64,000 nt of DNA from contig NZ_BAFV01000015.1 of the NCBI RefSeq assembly GCF_000308515.1, positions 179,512 through 243,511 on the forward strand, read 5' to 3'. The stretch is from Nocardia carnea NBRC 14403. Its GTDB lineage: Bacteria > Actinomycetota > Actinomycetes > Mycobacteriales > Mycobacteriaceae. Below are positions 8,567-17,681 of the stretch, piece after piece. The translations under genes and the position numbers were made by a program. Numbering within the stretch: position 1 is the stretch's first letter; every line of letters begins with the position of its first letter. The notes under the pieces are model-generated. The model was not told the DNA's origin and made no database searches. It saw only the letters and a list, made by a program, of their open reading frames with translations.

Positions 8567-9942
8567 TCAGTCGAGCGAGACTCCGACCGACCGCAACTGC
8601 TGTGCTCGTTCGGGGGAGAGTCTGCCTTTGCGGTGGTCGGTGCGGCGCCCGGCGAGCCATTGCCCAGCGGGCGGCCGTCGGGAGTGCGGTAGGTGCCGGG
8701 CGGCATGTGGCCGTGTTCGTCGTGGTATTCGATGAGTGCTCGAACCCAGCCCGCGAAACGCGCGTCGAGACTGCCGCGGCCATTGGTATCGAAATCGACG
8801 CCGAGGGCGGATAACTCGGTCATGCGATGTTCGCGCAGTCGGCCTTCTCGGTACTTGCGGCGGCAGTTGGACAGCCACATACCCAGGGCGCGGCCGTCGG
8901 GGGTGTGGTAGGAGCAGGCCACGTGTACGTCGCCGTGCTTGCGCTGGTACTCGGCGAGCAGGCGGATCCAGTCGTTCCACTGTTGCTGTTCGTGGGCTTG
9001 CCAGGACGGCCCCTTGTTGCTGCCCGGGTCGAGGGTGACGCCGAGATCGCGGAGTTGCTTTTCCTGTTTATCGGTGAGGGTTGCGCTGCGGTATTCCTCG
9101 CGCCGTCCGGCCAGCCAGCCGCCGAGGCGGTAACCGTCGGGTGCCCGGTGGGTTGCCGGGGGATCGGCGTGGCCGTGTTCGGCCGCATAGGCCTGCAGTG
9201 CGGTGATGCCGATATCCCAGCGCCGTCGTCCGGCCTGCGGGGTCCGTTTGCACAGTGCGTGACGGGGTGGCACGGCGATACCCAGCTTGCGGAGCTGCCG
9301 GATCGTTCGGTGGGTAATTTGCCCTGGCGGGCGGCGGTTTTGCAGCGGTGCAGCCAGTTTCCGAGTTTCGCGCCGAACGGGGTCACATAGTCGGGCGGGA
9401 CCTCCGCGGTTCCGTAGACGGTGCGGTACATCTCGAGTTCGCTGATCCACGCGTTCCATGCCTGCTGTGGATTGCGGCCCACGTTCGGTGTGCGCCGGTC
9501 GAGGTCCGCACCCAACCGGACCAGGTCGGCGACCTGTCCCGCGGCCAGCTCACCCTTCCGGTACTTCGCGCGGCAGCCGGCCAGCCGGCTGCCCAGCTTC
9601 CGCCCCTCGGCTGTCTCGTAGGCGACCGGGACACCGGCGTGACCGTGCTCTTGCCGATAGGCGGTCAGGTCGGCGATCCAGGCATTCCACCGGGCCGCCG
9701 CGAGATTCTCCTGGCGTAGATCGAGGTCGACCCCGAGAGCCGTGAGCGCCCGGGCTCGGTTCGGTGGCAGGGTGCCGGCGCGGTAGCTCACGGCAGCGGC
9801 GCAACCAGTCGCCGAGCCAAGAACCATTGGTGGTCCGGTACTGCGAAGGCACGTTGCCGTGCCCGTGCTCGGCACGGAACTCCTCCACGGCAGACAACCA
9901 CCCGGCCCACCACTGCTGGTCCCGTCGCGATGCCCCACTCAT
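8567..9942 (-). pseudogene. Helicase-associated repeat protein, broken by three frameshifts
   Basis: Joining three reading-frame changes gives about 458 residues made of six tandem copies of the 65-70 residue helicase-associated domain (W-x-x-W, Y-x-x-x-x-GH, DG-x-x-LG-x-WL, YR-x-G-x-L, LG-V-x-D). Example copies: WWAGWLSAVEEFRAEHGHGN, RWNAWIADLTAYRQEHGHAG, QWNDWIRLLAEYQRKHGD. The breaks are near 9790 (one extra base after CGCCGCTGCCGT), near 9310 (one base missing before ATCCGGCAG) and near 8665 (one G missing before CAATGG). The repaired length is an exact multiple of three. No helicase core is attached. It may be a decayed remnant or carry sequencing indels. Confidence 0.75.
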
Positions 9943-10043
9943 CTACCGAACCTCACCAGTGCTCGTGAACCGCGAATCGCAGGATAGAGAATGTGCCGGC
10001 CCGCCACTGCATCCGGACGGCCGATCGGGATAGTGGTCCCCTT

Positions 10044-10817
10044 TCACCAGGCCGGTTCGGATTCGCGGAGTCTTTTGTCCGCGGTTTCGAACCATGCGGC
10101 GAATCGGCCGGTGAGGTCGTCGCGGGTGGTGGGGCGGACGGTGACGTGGTTGCCGCGGGTTTCGGTGTAGCGGCCGTCGGCGGTGACGTCGAACCAGCGA
10201 ACCGTGCGGAACGGGTCGGGGCGGGTGTAGAGGGGGCCGAGGTAGAGGCGGGCGATACCGTAGCCGTCGCCGCGGCGGCCGAGCAGGCGCTCGTACTGTT
10301 CGCGGGGGCTGCGGCCGGCGGTCGTGCGGGCGTTGGCATTGCGCTCGGTGTCGAGGTCCTGCGGGTGGAAGGTGGCGGTCGGTTCGCGACCCGGACGGCA
10401 GTCAGGGATGCTGCGGACCAGTTGTGCGGGCAGGGAATCCGGGGCCAGCAGGTGGAGGGTGATATCGCCGTACTCGTCGGCGCGGCCGCCCTGGAATGCG
10501 ACCACCGAACGCTGGTGGTCGGCGGTGCCCAGAATCCGGTATTCCTTGGCGTCCTCGGGGCCGGTGCTGGTGCGGTGTTTGATCGTGCAGCCGAGAATCT
10601 CGATCCGCAGCCGGGATTTGGACAGGACGTGCATGGCGAACTCGATCGCTTCGCGTTCGTCGCGGTCGTAACCGGCCCGCACCTGGTCACGGAACCGGGC
10701 GAAATCGTCTTCGTGGCGGAAACGACTCAGATATTTCAGCGGGGGCGGGAAACGATCGTTGGCGTCGCTGTACCAGAGGGCGGCGAAGGTTTCCGGATCC
10801 ATCGTCCACGTGGCCAT
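10044..10817 (-). CDS. EspG-family ESX secretion-associated chaperone
   Basis: 257 residues. The N-terminus TMDPETFAALWYSDANDRFP and the strand SRLRIEILGCTIK followed by YRILGTADHQRSVVAFQGG are typical of the EspG family, which has a PE/PPE-binding beta-sheet scaffold. EspG proteins are cytoplasmic chaperones that bind the tip of PPE proteins and hand them to the ESX ATPase. The gene overlaps the stop of the upstream PPE-like gene by one base (TGATG), so the two are coupled. This is what is expected of a substrate-chaperone pair. Confidence 0.85.
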   Translation of the reverse strand: MATWTMDPETFAALWYSDANDRFPPPLKYLSRFRHEDDFARFRDQVRAGYDRDEREAIEFAMHVLSKSRLRIEILGCTIKHRTSTGPEDAKEYRILGTADHQRSVVAFQGGRADEYGDITLHLLAPDSLPAQLVRSIPDCRPGREPTATFHPQDLDTERNANARTTAGRSPREQYERLLGRRGDGYGIARLYLGPLYTRPDPFRTVRWFDVTADGRYTETRGNHVTVRPTTRDDLTGRFAAWFETADKRLRESEPAW

Positions 10818-11986
10818 CAGTGGCTGTCCTCCGGTTCCGGATTCGTGCCGATCAGTCCACCCGGCAGGGTTCTCGGCAGCTCACCGAGCAGTTCTTCGGT
10901 GTTTTCCATGTTCACCAGATAGTCCGGGGTTTGGCGTTGGTCGTCCTGCTCCTGCTGCCCGCCGCGACCGGCGGCGCCCATGGGCATCCCGCCCATACCA
11001 CCGCGTGGTGCCCCGGCAGCCGTGGTCGAGGGTGCGGTGGCTGCGGCGGGGGCCGGTGCGGCGCCACCCGGTGTGCCGGGGACGGTGCGACCGGGGCCAG
11101 GAGAGTCCGGAGTTCCCGGTCCGGGGGCGCCGGCCGGGGAGCCGGGGCCGCCGGGGCCGGGCACGCCTGCGGGGGTGGTGGACGCCGGGGTGGTCGGTGC
11201 GGGGGTGCCGGTGTCGGCCGGTTCGGTACCTGTGGGTGCCTGAGTCTGCTCGGGGCTCCAGGGAGATTCCTGTTCGGTCCCGTCCTCGGTTCCGGTGTCC
11301 TCGGGGGCCGGCTCTTCGGTTCCAGGTTCCTCGGTATCGGTCGCGCCGGGGCCGTTCGGGTCGCCGGTTCCGTTGTCGGTGTTCGAATTCGGCTGACCGC
11401 CCGGCCCGACCGGTTTCCCGGTGGTGGGTTCGCCGATATCGAGCGGTGAGGTCGGATTCACGGGGGCGCTCAGCACGGGGACCTTCGGGTCGACAGTTCT
11501 GACGAACGGGGTGACGTAATTGTTTTCCATGATCGCCTGGGCTTCTTCCTGCCGCTGTTCGATCATGGGATCGCGATTGGTGCCGAAATAGGGCCACGAA
11601 TCGGGATGTAGTGCGTGCTTTTCCTCCAGCGGCTCCGGAAGCTCGTGCTTGGTCGTCTCGACCGACGACGCACTCTCGCTGACCCGGTTGGCGAGATCGA
11701 GGAGTTCGGTTTCGAGGAAGGCAGCCTGATCGACATAGCGGTGGATGGAATCGACGAAGGCATCGGCGGCCTCGCCCTCCCAGGCCGCGGCCACCGAACG
11801 TTTGATACTGGTCGAGAACACTTCGAGGCCGGCGACCCAATCCCACGACAACTGCCGGTAGCTGTCGGCCAGTTTCTGCGCTTCGGCAGGCATCGTCGCC
11901 TGGAAGGCGGCATAGATATCGGCGTGGATCATGCTGCGTGGCCGCTCGCCGCCCCCGGGGATACGTGGTGATTCGTATTCGGCCAA
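10817..11986 (-). CDS. PPE/WXG-like ESX substrate with Pro/Gly-rich tail
   Basis: 389 residues. The first about 170 are helical (MIHADIYAAFQATMPAEAQK, QLSWDWVAGLEVFSTSIKRS, AAWEGEAADAFVDSIHRYVD), with a W-E-G turn at residues 69-71 that fits the WXG/PPE helix-turn-helix. The remainder is low-complexity Pro/Gly/Thr (PGTPDSPGPG and similar), ending with a Gly/Met patch (GGMGGMPMGAAGRGGQQEQD). It is the likely EspG client and a secreted ESX protein. It lacks a strict Pro-Pro-Glu start, so PPE-like is safer than PPE. The neighbours are EspG downstream and another small helical ESX protein upstream. Confidence 0.75.
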   Translation of the reverse strand: MAEYESPRIPGGGERPRSMIHADIYAAFQATMPAEAQKLADSYRQLSWDWVAGLEVFSTSIKRSVAAAWEGEAADAFVDSIHRYVDQAAFLETELLDLANRVSESASSVETTKHELPEPLEEKHALHPDSWPYFGTNRDPMIEQRQEEAQAIMENNYVTPFVRTVDPKVPVLSAPVNPTSPLDIGEPTTGKPVGPGGQPNSNTDNGTGDPNGPGATDTEEPGTEEPAPEDTGTEDGTEQESPWSPEQTQAPTGTEPADTGTPAPTTPASTTPAGVPGPGGPGSPAGAPGPGTPDSPGPGRTVPGTPGGAAPAPAAATAPSTTAAGAPRGGMGGMPMGAAGRGGQQEQDDQRQTPDYLVNMENTEELLGELPRTLPGGLIGTNPEPEDSH

Positions 11987-12022
11987 AGCTGATCCCCCTG
12001 GATTTTCTGGGTGCTGCGGTGG

Positions 12023-12499
12023 TTATAGGTAGGCAGTCGTGCCGGGCTGGCGGCGTGTGCCCTGGATGGGGGCGGGTGCGTCGAGCCCGGATTCGTACTG
12101 GCGGACGGCATCGGCGAAGGCGGTATCGGTGGCCATATAGCGGTCCAGGATGATTTTGTGCACGCTCTGGATGTCCTCGATGATTTTGTAGTTCTGGTCG
12201 AGGATGGTGTGGACGTCATTGCCGTCCGGGGCGCCCTTGGCCTTCTCGCGGTAACGGGCAACCATGGTCGCCGCCGAGCTGAGCAGGGGGTTTTCGGCGC
12301 CGAGACCCCAGGCTTTGTCCGGTGTCTCGGAAATTAACTTCGCCCGCTCCTGCATCTGACGGATGTGCGTTTTGAACCGTTCGCAATCCCGATTGATGTT
12401 GACGAACTCCTCCGGGGTCAGCCGTACCGACATTCGTCCTTCTTGAGCCTCGGTGACCAGGTTCGCGAGTGGGCGTTCGCCTGCATTCTCATCGGTCAT
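12023..12499 (-). CDS. Small helical ESX-associated protein
   Basis: 158 residues, all predicted helical, no signal peptide. Motifs seen: MSVRLTPEEFVNINRDCERF, HIRQMQERAKLISETPDKAW, and the C-terminal YKIIED and YMATD, which fit the Y-x-x-x-D/E secretion signal of ESX substrates. It stands 36 bases upstream of the PPE-like gene on the same strand. In related actinobacteria a protein of this size precedes the PPE-like/EspG pair, and I read it as the PE-like partner. It has no PE motif, so the name is functional inference. Confidence 0.6.
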   Translation of the reverse strand: MTDENAGERPLANLVTEAQEGRMSVRLTPEEFVNINRDCERFKTHIRQMQERAKLISETPDKAWGLGAENPLLSSAATMVARYREKAKGAPDGNDVHTILDQNYKIIEDIQSVHKIILDRYMATDTAFADAVRQYESGLDAPAPIQGTRRQPGTTAYL

Positions 12500-12559
12500 G
12501 TGGCCCCCCTGGGTCGAGATTTCGGCTGATACGGCTGTGGATCATGGCTCATGCAGTGG

Positions 12560-13132
12560 TCAGGCTCCGGCGGGCAGAGTGGGGACCACGAGTTGAGCTA
12601 CCTCGGTGGCAAGTTGGCAGGAGTCGATGTGGCCGGTGTCTCGGTTAGAGACCGGGTTGTCGAGGTTGAAATCTAGGCTGCCGCCTTGCATTTCGACGTT
12701 GACTGTGCACCCGTGCTCGTCGCTTTTGTGTACCGAGGTCGCGTTTCGGCCATCGATCGTGAAATCACGCAGACCGTTGCTCCAGTTCTCGCGGACGAAC
12801 TGCAAGGTGATATTGGTTGTCCTGATCCCCACCGCGTACCCATTGGCGCGCACAAAGGTGCAACCGCGCCATTTCAGACCGCCCGGACCGTCGTAGTCGC
12901 TCGAATAAGGCTCCGAGGTCGCATTGAGTTGCAGCTGATCGCGTATGTCCTGGGTGACTGCCGTGCACGGCTGATAGCTCGCGGGTGCCTCCGGCTCCAG
13001 GCCCAGCGGCGTGAGGGTGCTGGTGGTTGCCGGTGCCGACTCGCTGCTACCTCCGGCGGAGTCGCATCCGGTAACCAGCGCTCCAGCGATTGCCAACGCC
13101 GCCACCGGCGTCAATACCCTGTATAACCGCAT
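12560..13132 (-). CDS. DUF3558-type lipoprotein
   Basis: 190 residues from the ATG that opens the signal peptide (MRLYRVLTPVAALAIAGALV). The lipobox VTGC places the lipidated Cys at about residue 23, followed by a Ser/Thr-rich tether. The mature domain has YQPCTAVTQDIRDQL, WRGCTFVRANGYAVGIRTTN and HGCTVNVEMQGGSLDFNL, with four Cys likely forming two disulfides, as in DUF3558 proteins common in Nocardia and Pseudonocardiales next to ESX genes. It would sit on the outer face of the membrane. An in-frame upstream extension of 49 residues lacks homology and would bury the signal peptide, so it was dropped. Confidence 0.85.
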   Translation of the reverse strand: MRLYRVLTPVAALAIAGALVTGCDSAGGSSESAPATTSTLTPLGLEPEAPASYQPCTAVTQDIRDQLQLNATSEPYSSDYDGPGGLKWRGCTFVRANGYAVGIRTTNITLQFVRENWSNGLRDFTIDGRNATSVHKSDEHGCTVNVEMQGGSLDFNLDNPVSNRDTGHIDSCQLATEVAQLVVPTLPAGA

Positions 13133-13288
13133 TCGGCGTGAGCCCCCCGTTCCGTGGTCCGCTTTCGCAGAGGCTATCAGAAGCCGGTCGGACAGTGGAT
13201 ATGCGGAAGCCCTCGGACCCGGGGTGCACGGTCCGGGGGCTTCGGCGAGGTGGAGGGTGCCGTCTTCGGCGCGCGGCACCGGGTCGGC

Positions 13289-13501
13289 TCAGCTGTTCGG
13301 ACGGTCGAATTCTCCGTCGTGCGCACCGGCGGTGAAGGCATCCCATTCGGTGGGGCTGAAGACCAGGGCCGGGCCGTTCGGGTTCTTCGAGTCGCGGACC
13401 CCGATCATGCCTGCGTCGAGATGAGCGACCTCCACGCATTGACCGTTGGTCTCGCTGTAGCTGCTCTTGAACCAGTGGGCGGCGGATAGATCAAGATTCA
13501 C
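13289..13501 (-). CDS. DUF397 protein
   Basis: 70 residues: AAHWFKSSYSETNGQCVEVA, then IGVRDSKNPNGPALVFSPTE and WDAF. This is the full DUF397 pattern. DUF397 genes in actinobacteria almost always follow an XRE-DUF5753 regulator, as here, with an 11-base overlap. The pair behaves as a regulator and small partner and is often compared to toxin-antitoxin modules. The biochemical function is not settled. Confidence 0.92.
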   Translation of the reverse strand: MNLDLSAAHWFKSSYSETNGQCVEVAHLDAGMIGVRDSKNPNGPALVFSPTEWDAFTAGAHDGEFDRPNS

Positions 13502-14381
13502 AGCTGTACTCCTTCGCTACCTGTCGAAGCAGGTATCGCGTATCCGTCTCATCCAGCGTATCTCTGCGAATATCGCCGGCCAGCTCACGATAGCGCTCGA
13601 CGATCTCCTGGTTCTCGATATAGAGATCACCGCTCATCGCGCCGTCGAGAAAGACGATCGGTGGCTCAACAACATTGCCGCGCTGGTTCGTTCCGAAATC
13701 CAAGATGACATATCCGCCCGGCAGCAAGCCCCAGGTGGCGCCTGCGGTGAACGGCTGAACTCGGACACTGACATTCGGCAGCTTGCTGATCTCGGCCAGT
13801 GCTCTTATCTGCACAGCCATAATGCGAGGTGACCCGATGACTCGGCGCAGGGCGGACTCGTGCAACAACACGTCGAGCTGCAATGGGCTGTACTTACGGG
13901 TCACCATGACCTGGCGTCTCAATCGAGCCTGGACCCGTTGCTCGACTTCTTCCTGGGGTCTGTCATGGAAGAAGGATCCGATCAGGCCACGAGCGTAGTC
14001 CGCTGTCTGCAGCAACCCCGGTACCAGTTGCTGGAAGGTGATGATCCGGCGGGCCGAGCGTTCCATGCCCGCATACAGATTGAAGGCTTCGGTGAAAGTG
14101 CCCCCCAGTGTCACAACTCCTTCGTCGCTCGTTTTTCCGGCCTTGACGGCGAGGTCCACGGTCTTCTCGGTCTCGTCCGGGCTGACCTCGTAGAGCGTGC
14201 ACAGATCCCGGACAGCCTGTGTGCGGGGAGTTTTGGATTGCCCCGCCTCCAGCCGTTGCAGTCCGGTCGCGCTGATCTGGGCCTCGCCTGCGGCGAGTGC
14301 GATCGTCATACCGGTGGCTTCGCGGCACTCGCGGAGGAACCGCCCGAGCTGGCGGCGAAGCAGGGTCGGGGATTCAGTCAT
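13491..14381 (-). CDS. XRE-family regulator with DUF5753 domain
   Basis: 296 residues from an ATG with AGGAG upstream. Residues 1-70 are the XRE helix-turn-helix (LGRFLRECREATGMTIALAA, AQISATGLQRLEAGQSKTPR). Residues about 95-290 are DUF5753 (QQLVPGLLQTADYARGLIGS, RLRRQVMVTRKYSPLQLDVL, YVILDFG, VERYRELAGDIRRDTLDETD). The pair with DUF397 is a widespread actinobacterial module that often regulates development or secondary metabolism. A longer start at 14504 exists but adds 41 residues without homology. The gene sits between two parts of the ESX cluster. Confidence 0.92.
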   Translation of the reverse strand: MTESPTLLRRQLGRFLRECREATGMTIALAAGEAQISATGLQRLEAGQSKTPRTQAVRDLCTLYEVSPDETEKTVDLAVKAGKTSDEGVVTLGGTFTEAFNLYAGMERSARRIITFQQLVPGLLQTADYARGLIGSFFHDRPQEEVEQRVQARLRRQVMVTRKYSPLQLDVLLHESALRRVIGSPRIMAVQIRALAEISKLPNVSVRVQPFTAGATWGLLPGGYVILDFGTNQRGNVVEPPIVFLDGAMSGDLYIENQEIVERYRELAGDIRRDTLDETDTRYLLRQVAKEYSCES

Positions 14382-14641
14382 CTGACGCTCCTGAAATGTG
14401 AATGCGGAGGTGCCCGTTCGTGAATCCGGCCGGGCGGGAAATCTGGATGCTTTTCTATCGCACCCGTGCATCTGATCGTGGAGCTTTGCGCGGGTTCGAA
14501 TCATTGCTCACGCTGGGCTTTCCATGATATCGCCACGATGATGTGCTGTCCCCGTTCCCGGCGGACGGGCCCGGCTCCGCCGGTTCACCCCGATACCGGG
14601 CTTCTCACCTCTTCCGCCCGGCAAACGAGAACGGACAAGTG

Positions 14642-14848
14642 ATGGATTATCTACTCATCGTGCGCGCCCACCATCGGCCGGCGCCGCGCGATCTCCGGAC
14701 GGCTTTTCGCCATCGCGCGGGGCGGCCGGCGCCGTGCCGCGAGCATCCCGGTGCACGAGCAGGTCGGACGGATGGGAGTGCTGCCCGCGGGCTCGGCGAG
14801 ATGTCGGGCGTGACCCGGATACGGTCGATCCCGGGCGGGGCACGATGA
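14642..14848 (+). CDS. Possible small ORF of unknown function
   Basis: 68 residues (MDYLLIVRAHHRPAPRDLRT...), Arg-rich and without recognisable motif. The only support is a four-base ATGA overlap with the next small ORF and its short distance from a plausible leader. There is no convincing ribosome binding site. It may be leader sequence rather than a gene. Confidence 0.25.
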   Translation: MDYLLIVRAHHRPAPRDLRTAFRHRAGRPAPCREHPGARAGRTDGSAARGLGEMSGVTRIRSIPGGAR

Positions 14849-15066
14849 GCCTACGCACCGTGCTGGGGATGCTGCGGGAGGAACGCCCCGCACATTGGCT
14901 GCAAACTCGGGACGGTTCCTGGGCACCGGTGTGGACCGATGGACGGGTCGGTGATTGCGTCGGTATCCCGGAACTGCTCGGCGCATCGGGTGACGAGCTG
15001 GCGATATTGGTGGCATCCGGCCTGGTGGGCGCCATGGTCGAGCAGGCTGCGCGCCGCACCGGCTGA
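14845..15066 (+). CDS. Small protein of unknown function upstream of Uma2
   Basis: 73 residues: MSLRTVLGMLREERPAHWLQ, then DGSWAPVWTDGRVGDCVGIP and GDELAILVASGLVGAMVEQA. Its composition looks protein-like (balanced, a hydrophobic core segment), unlike shadow ORFs. It ends 14 bases before the Uma2 start, so they probably share a transcript. I do not recognise a family. Confidence 0.5.
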   Translation: MSLRTVLGMLREERPAHWLQTRDGSWAPVWTDGRVGDCVGIPELLGASGDELAILVASGLVGAMVEQAARRTG

Positions 15067-15080
15067 GCTACGATCGATGC

Positions 15081-15701
15081 ATGTCAGCCATCTTCGACTG
15101 GGCTACCTCCGATAATCTGCAGCCCGAGCCCGTCACGGTCGAGATCTGGCGAAAACTTCCGGAGGATTACTGCCGCCAGGTCGAAGTGGTCAACGGGAAT
15201 ATCGTCCGGGCCGAGGCTCCCCGGCGCGCGCATCAGAAGGCGGCTCGTCGGCTGGCCGATATGATCGAGACGGGGGCACGCGAGCACACCGGCAGGTTCG
15301 GTGGGTGTCTCGACGTCGACACCGATTTCGACGTCCTGCTCTGGGATTTTCCGCGCGCCACCATTCGCCGTCCCGATATCGCCCTTTTCGACTGTGCTCC
15401 CGACGATATGCGTCCGCTACCCGCCGGACTGGCCAAGCTCGTGGTCGAAGTCGTCTCCCCGGGTTCCGAGAAGGTCGACACCACCGAGAAAAAGGCCGAG
15501 TACGCCGCCGCCGGAATTCCGTGGTACTGGGTTGTGTGGATCGGCGACAACCGAGTCATCGAAATCGACGTGCACGTCTTGGACCACGGGGCGGGCGAGT
15601 ACCGGCTGTACCGCAGCATTGCGCCGGCGGCCGCTGCTCTCGTAGAGGTGCCGGTGCGGATCGAACTCGACTGGGCCCGATTGTCGGACCTGGTTCTCTG
15701 A
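15081..15701 (+). CDS. Uma2 family endonuclease (PD-(D/E)XK fold)
   Basis: 206 residues. Motifs in order: RQVEVVNGNIVRAEAPRRAH (entry helix), RRPDIALFD (the conserved Asp of the nuclease core), KLVVEVVSPGSEKVDTTEKK (the E-V-x-S-P-x-[ST] with Lys), EYAAAGIPWYWVVWIGD. This is the standard Uma2/DUF820 pattern and the family length is about 190-210. The active-site Asp, Glu and Lys all appear intact. Uma2 genes are spread by transposition-like events and their biological role is unclear. Here the gene sits convergent to the ESX pentapeptide gene. Confidence 0.9.
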   Translation: MSAIFDWATSDNLQPEPVTVEIWRKLPEDYCRQVEVVNGNIVRAEAPRRAHQKAARRLADMIETGAREHTGRFGGCLDVDTDFDVLLWDFPRATIRRPDIALFDCAPDDMRPLPAGLAKLVVEVVSPGSEKVDTTEKKAEYAAAGIPWYWVVWIGDNRVIEIDVHVLDHGAGEYRLYRSIAPAAAALVEVPVRIELDWARLSDLVL

Positions 15702-15871
15702 CCTCGGTGGGACCGCCCTCAGTGCCGCACCTGCTCAGCCGGGCCGCCAGGTGCTGCCCGCGGACCCACCATGCTCAACGTGCCGGGCCGAGCTACCGGA
15801 AGCGCTCGGCACCACAAGCCGTTGAGGTCGGCCGCGAATCTCGCGGAACTCTCGGCGACAACCCGAGGCTG

Positions 15872-16886
15872 TCAGAGACTGCGTATTCTCACCTCGGCTG
15901 CGCCTCGGGCGGTGAACCAGTCTTGCAGCTCGTCTCCGTTGAGAAGACCCGCATCGCCACCGACATCGATCGGGCCGAACAGGCTTCCGTGCGCGCCTTC
16001 GACCATGCTGCCCGCAAGTCGACTGCTCCCGAAGTCAGCCGATCCGACATTGCAGTTCCGTAGATCGGAGCCTGATAGATCGGCTCCGTTGAAGTCGGCA
16101 CTGTGCAGATTGGCGCCGTAGAATATGGCTGATCTGAGGTTTGCGTCCTCGAATACCGCTCCCTGCATCTGCGCTTCGCGGAATACTGCACCTTCCGCAA
16201 CACATCCGGACGCCTGAACTTTGCGGAGATCTGATCGGGAGAAATCGGCTCGGGTGGCTATGTGGACGGCCATGGCGGCGATGGAAGCGAGGGCGGCGTT
16301 TATGCCGTTGGTGGTGAGGTCGGGTATGGCGGTGAAGGCGCCGGAGGCGGTGCCGGCCACGGTTACTGCGCCGAAGATGGCGACCAATCGGCTGATCGAG
16401 ACTGCGTTCTTGATGATGCCGGCGGTGGTGGTGACGATCTGGGCGGTGGCGACTGCGGCCTGGATATCGGTGCGCATTTCCTGGAGGGCGTCGCGGTGTT
16501 CGCCTACGGGGGTGACCAGGGCTGTTGATGCCCTTGACCCGGTCCGCGGCGCCGGTGATGGTGGAGTGGTCGGCGAATACCTTCCAGGCGTCTCTGGCAT
16601 TGCCGAGTTCGGTGACATCTCCGTTGGGGATGCGGCCCACCTGGTCGAGGAGTCCGGCGACCGAGCCTTCGTCGAGTCCGGGGCCGTTGTCGTCCTTGGC
16701 GTTGGTGGGTAGCGCCATCCCGGAGTCATAGAGGGGTTCGGATTCCTTGTGGTCGCCGGCCATACCGCCGCATTCATGCGTCAGCGTGTGCAGCAACGGC
16801 CCCAAAGCCAGGCAGATGTCCCCAGCCAGCACATGGCATTTCTTGGACGCGGAGTAGTACACGTCCGAGTCGATCACCCAGGTCAT
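15872..16886 (-). pseudogene. ESX-linked pentapeptide-repeat protein, frameshifted
   Basis: The first 115 or so residues (MTWVIDSDVYYSASKKCHVL, HECGGMAGDHKESEPLYDSG, ITGAADRVKGINS) read in one frame. The rest (LVTPVGEHRDALQEMRTDIQ, ISRLVAIFGAVTVAGTASG, then repeats such as AVFEDANLRSAIFYGANLHS and ADLSGSDLRN) reads in another. Dropping one C from the CCC at about 16543-16545 joins them into a 337-residue protein, an exact multiple of three. Order: ESX-type helical domain, two hydrophobic helices, then a pentapeptide-repeat helix (A-D/N-L-x-x). It lies four bases after the WXG100 pair, so it is probably their cargo or partner. Confidence 0.75.
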
Positions 16887-16889
16887 GGG

Positions 16890-17186
16890 TTACCCGCTCT
16901 CGAGCATCTTCTTGTTGACCTGGGCGGCGGTGGTGTAGCGGGTGTGTGCGGTGCGGGCGGTGTCGCTGATATGGGCCAGCCCGCTGGCGAATTCGCGGGC
17001 ACCGGTCGACCTGAGGCGGTGAGCGTCACGGTAGGCGTTGGCCGCGAGCGTTTCCCAGGCTCCGTCCAGGGTGGCGACTTTGTCGTCGATGAGGTCGAGT
17101 TGTTCGGTGAGGTAACCGGCGAGGTTCGCCAAGCGGGTGACGAGGTTGTCGAGTTGTTCGGTATCGACGGCGAATTCGGAGCTCAT
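16890..17186 (-). CDS. WXG100 family protein (ESX substrate)
   Basis: 98 residues. Helix, turn DGAWETL (Trp at residue 44; W-E-T variant of W-x-G), helix. Typical length. Its ATG overlaps the stop of the upstream WXG100 gene (ATGA), giving a coupled pair that should form an EsxA/EsxB-like heterodimer. This member lacks a C-terminal Y-x-x-x-D/E, so it depends on its partner for export. Confidence 0.88.
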   Translation of the reverse strand: MSSEFAVDTEQLDNLVTRLANLAGYLTEQLDLIDDKVATLDGAWETLAANAYRDAHRLRSTGAREFASGLAHISDTARTAHTRYTTAAQVNKKMLESG

Positions 17187-17476
17187 AGGTTCAAGCTCGG
17201 GAACTGCTGGGAGTTGGCATCGTCGGTGGCCTGGTAACTGCCGGCCTGCACACCGAGTTCGGCGGCCATGCCGTCGAGTGCCTGCAGGATCTTGATGCCG
17301 CCGTCACGCAGTTCGGTCCAGCCGCCGCTGAACTCGTTCGCGGCGTCACCACGCCACCCGTCGGAGAGCAGTGCATCGACGTCTGTACTCGCCGAATCCA
17401 GACCCGACCGCAGGTTCCGTGCGATATCGGCAACGAACTGTCCCACGGCCCGAACCTCTTCCGGCGCAACGGTCAC
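17183..17476 (-). CDS. WXG100 family protein with secretion motif
   Basis: 97 residues from a GTG start. The turn SDGWRGDAANEF has Trp at 41 and Gly at 43. The C-terminus GSYQATDDAN carries a full Y-x-x-x-D ESX export signal, missing from the partner gene downstream. It is first in the WXG100-WXG100-pentapeptide set. No ESX core genes (EccB, EccC, EccD, MycP) are in the window, so export must use a system encoded elsewhere. Confidence 0.9.
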   Translation of the reverse strand: MTVAPEEVRAVGQFVADIARNLRSGLDSASTDVDALLSDGWRGDAANEFSGGWTELRDGGIKILQALDGMAAELGVQAGSYQATDDANSQQFPSLNL

Positions 17477-17681
17477 ATCACCGGCAGGGTTCGGATTCCC
17501 CCTGAATCAACTATGGGCATGAGGCTGACAGGGTGCCCGTCACGGTGCTATGGGCTCGGGTGTCTCGGACCGGGCGGGCTGAGACAGGTAACCGGTGTTG
17601 GGCGGAGTCTGGAGATGCGTAAGGTTCGGATTGGGCAGGTCCGGAACCCGCCGATATCGGTAGACGCCGGGGCGGCAGGAA

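Noticed and set aside
14382..14641. A gene or RNA in the gap upstream of the small ORFs
   Set aside because: No ORF with a binding site, no clear hairpin and no tRNA-like fold were seen in these 260 bases.
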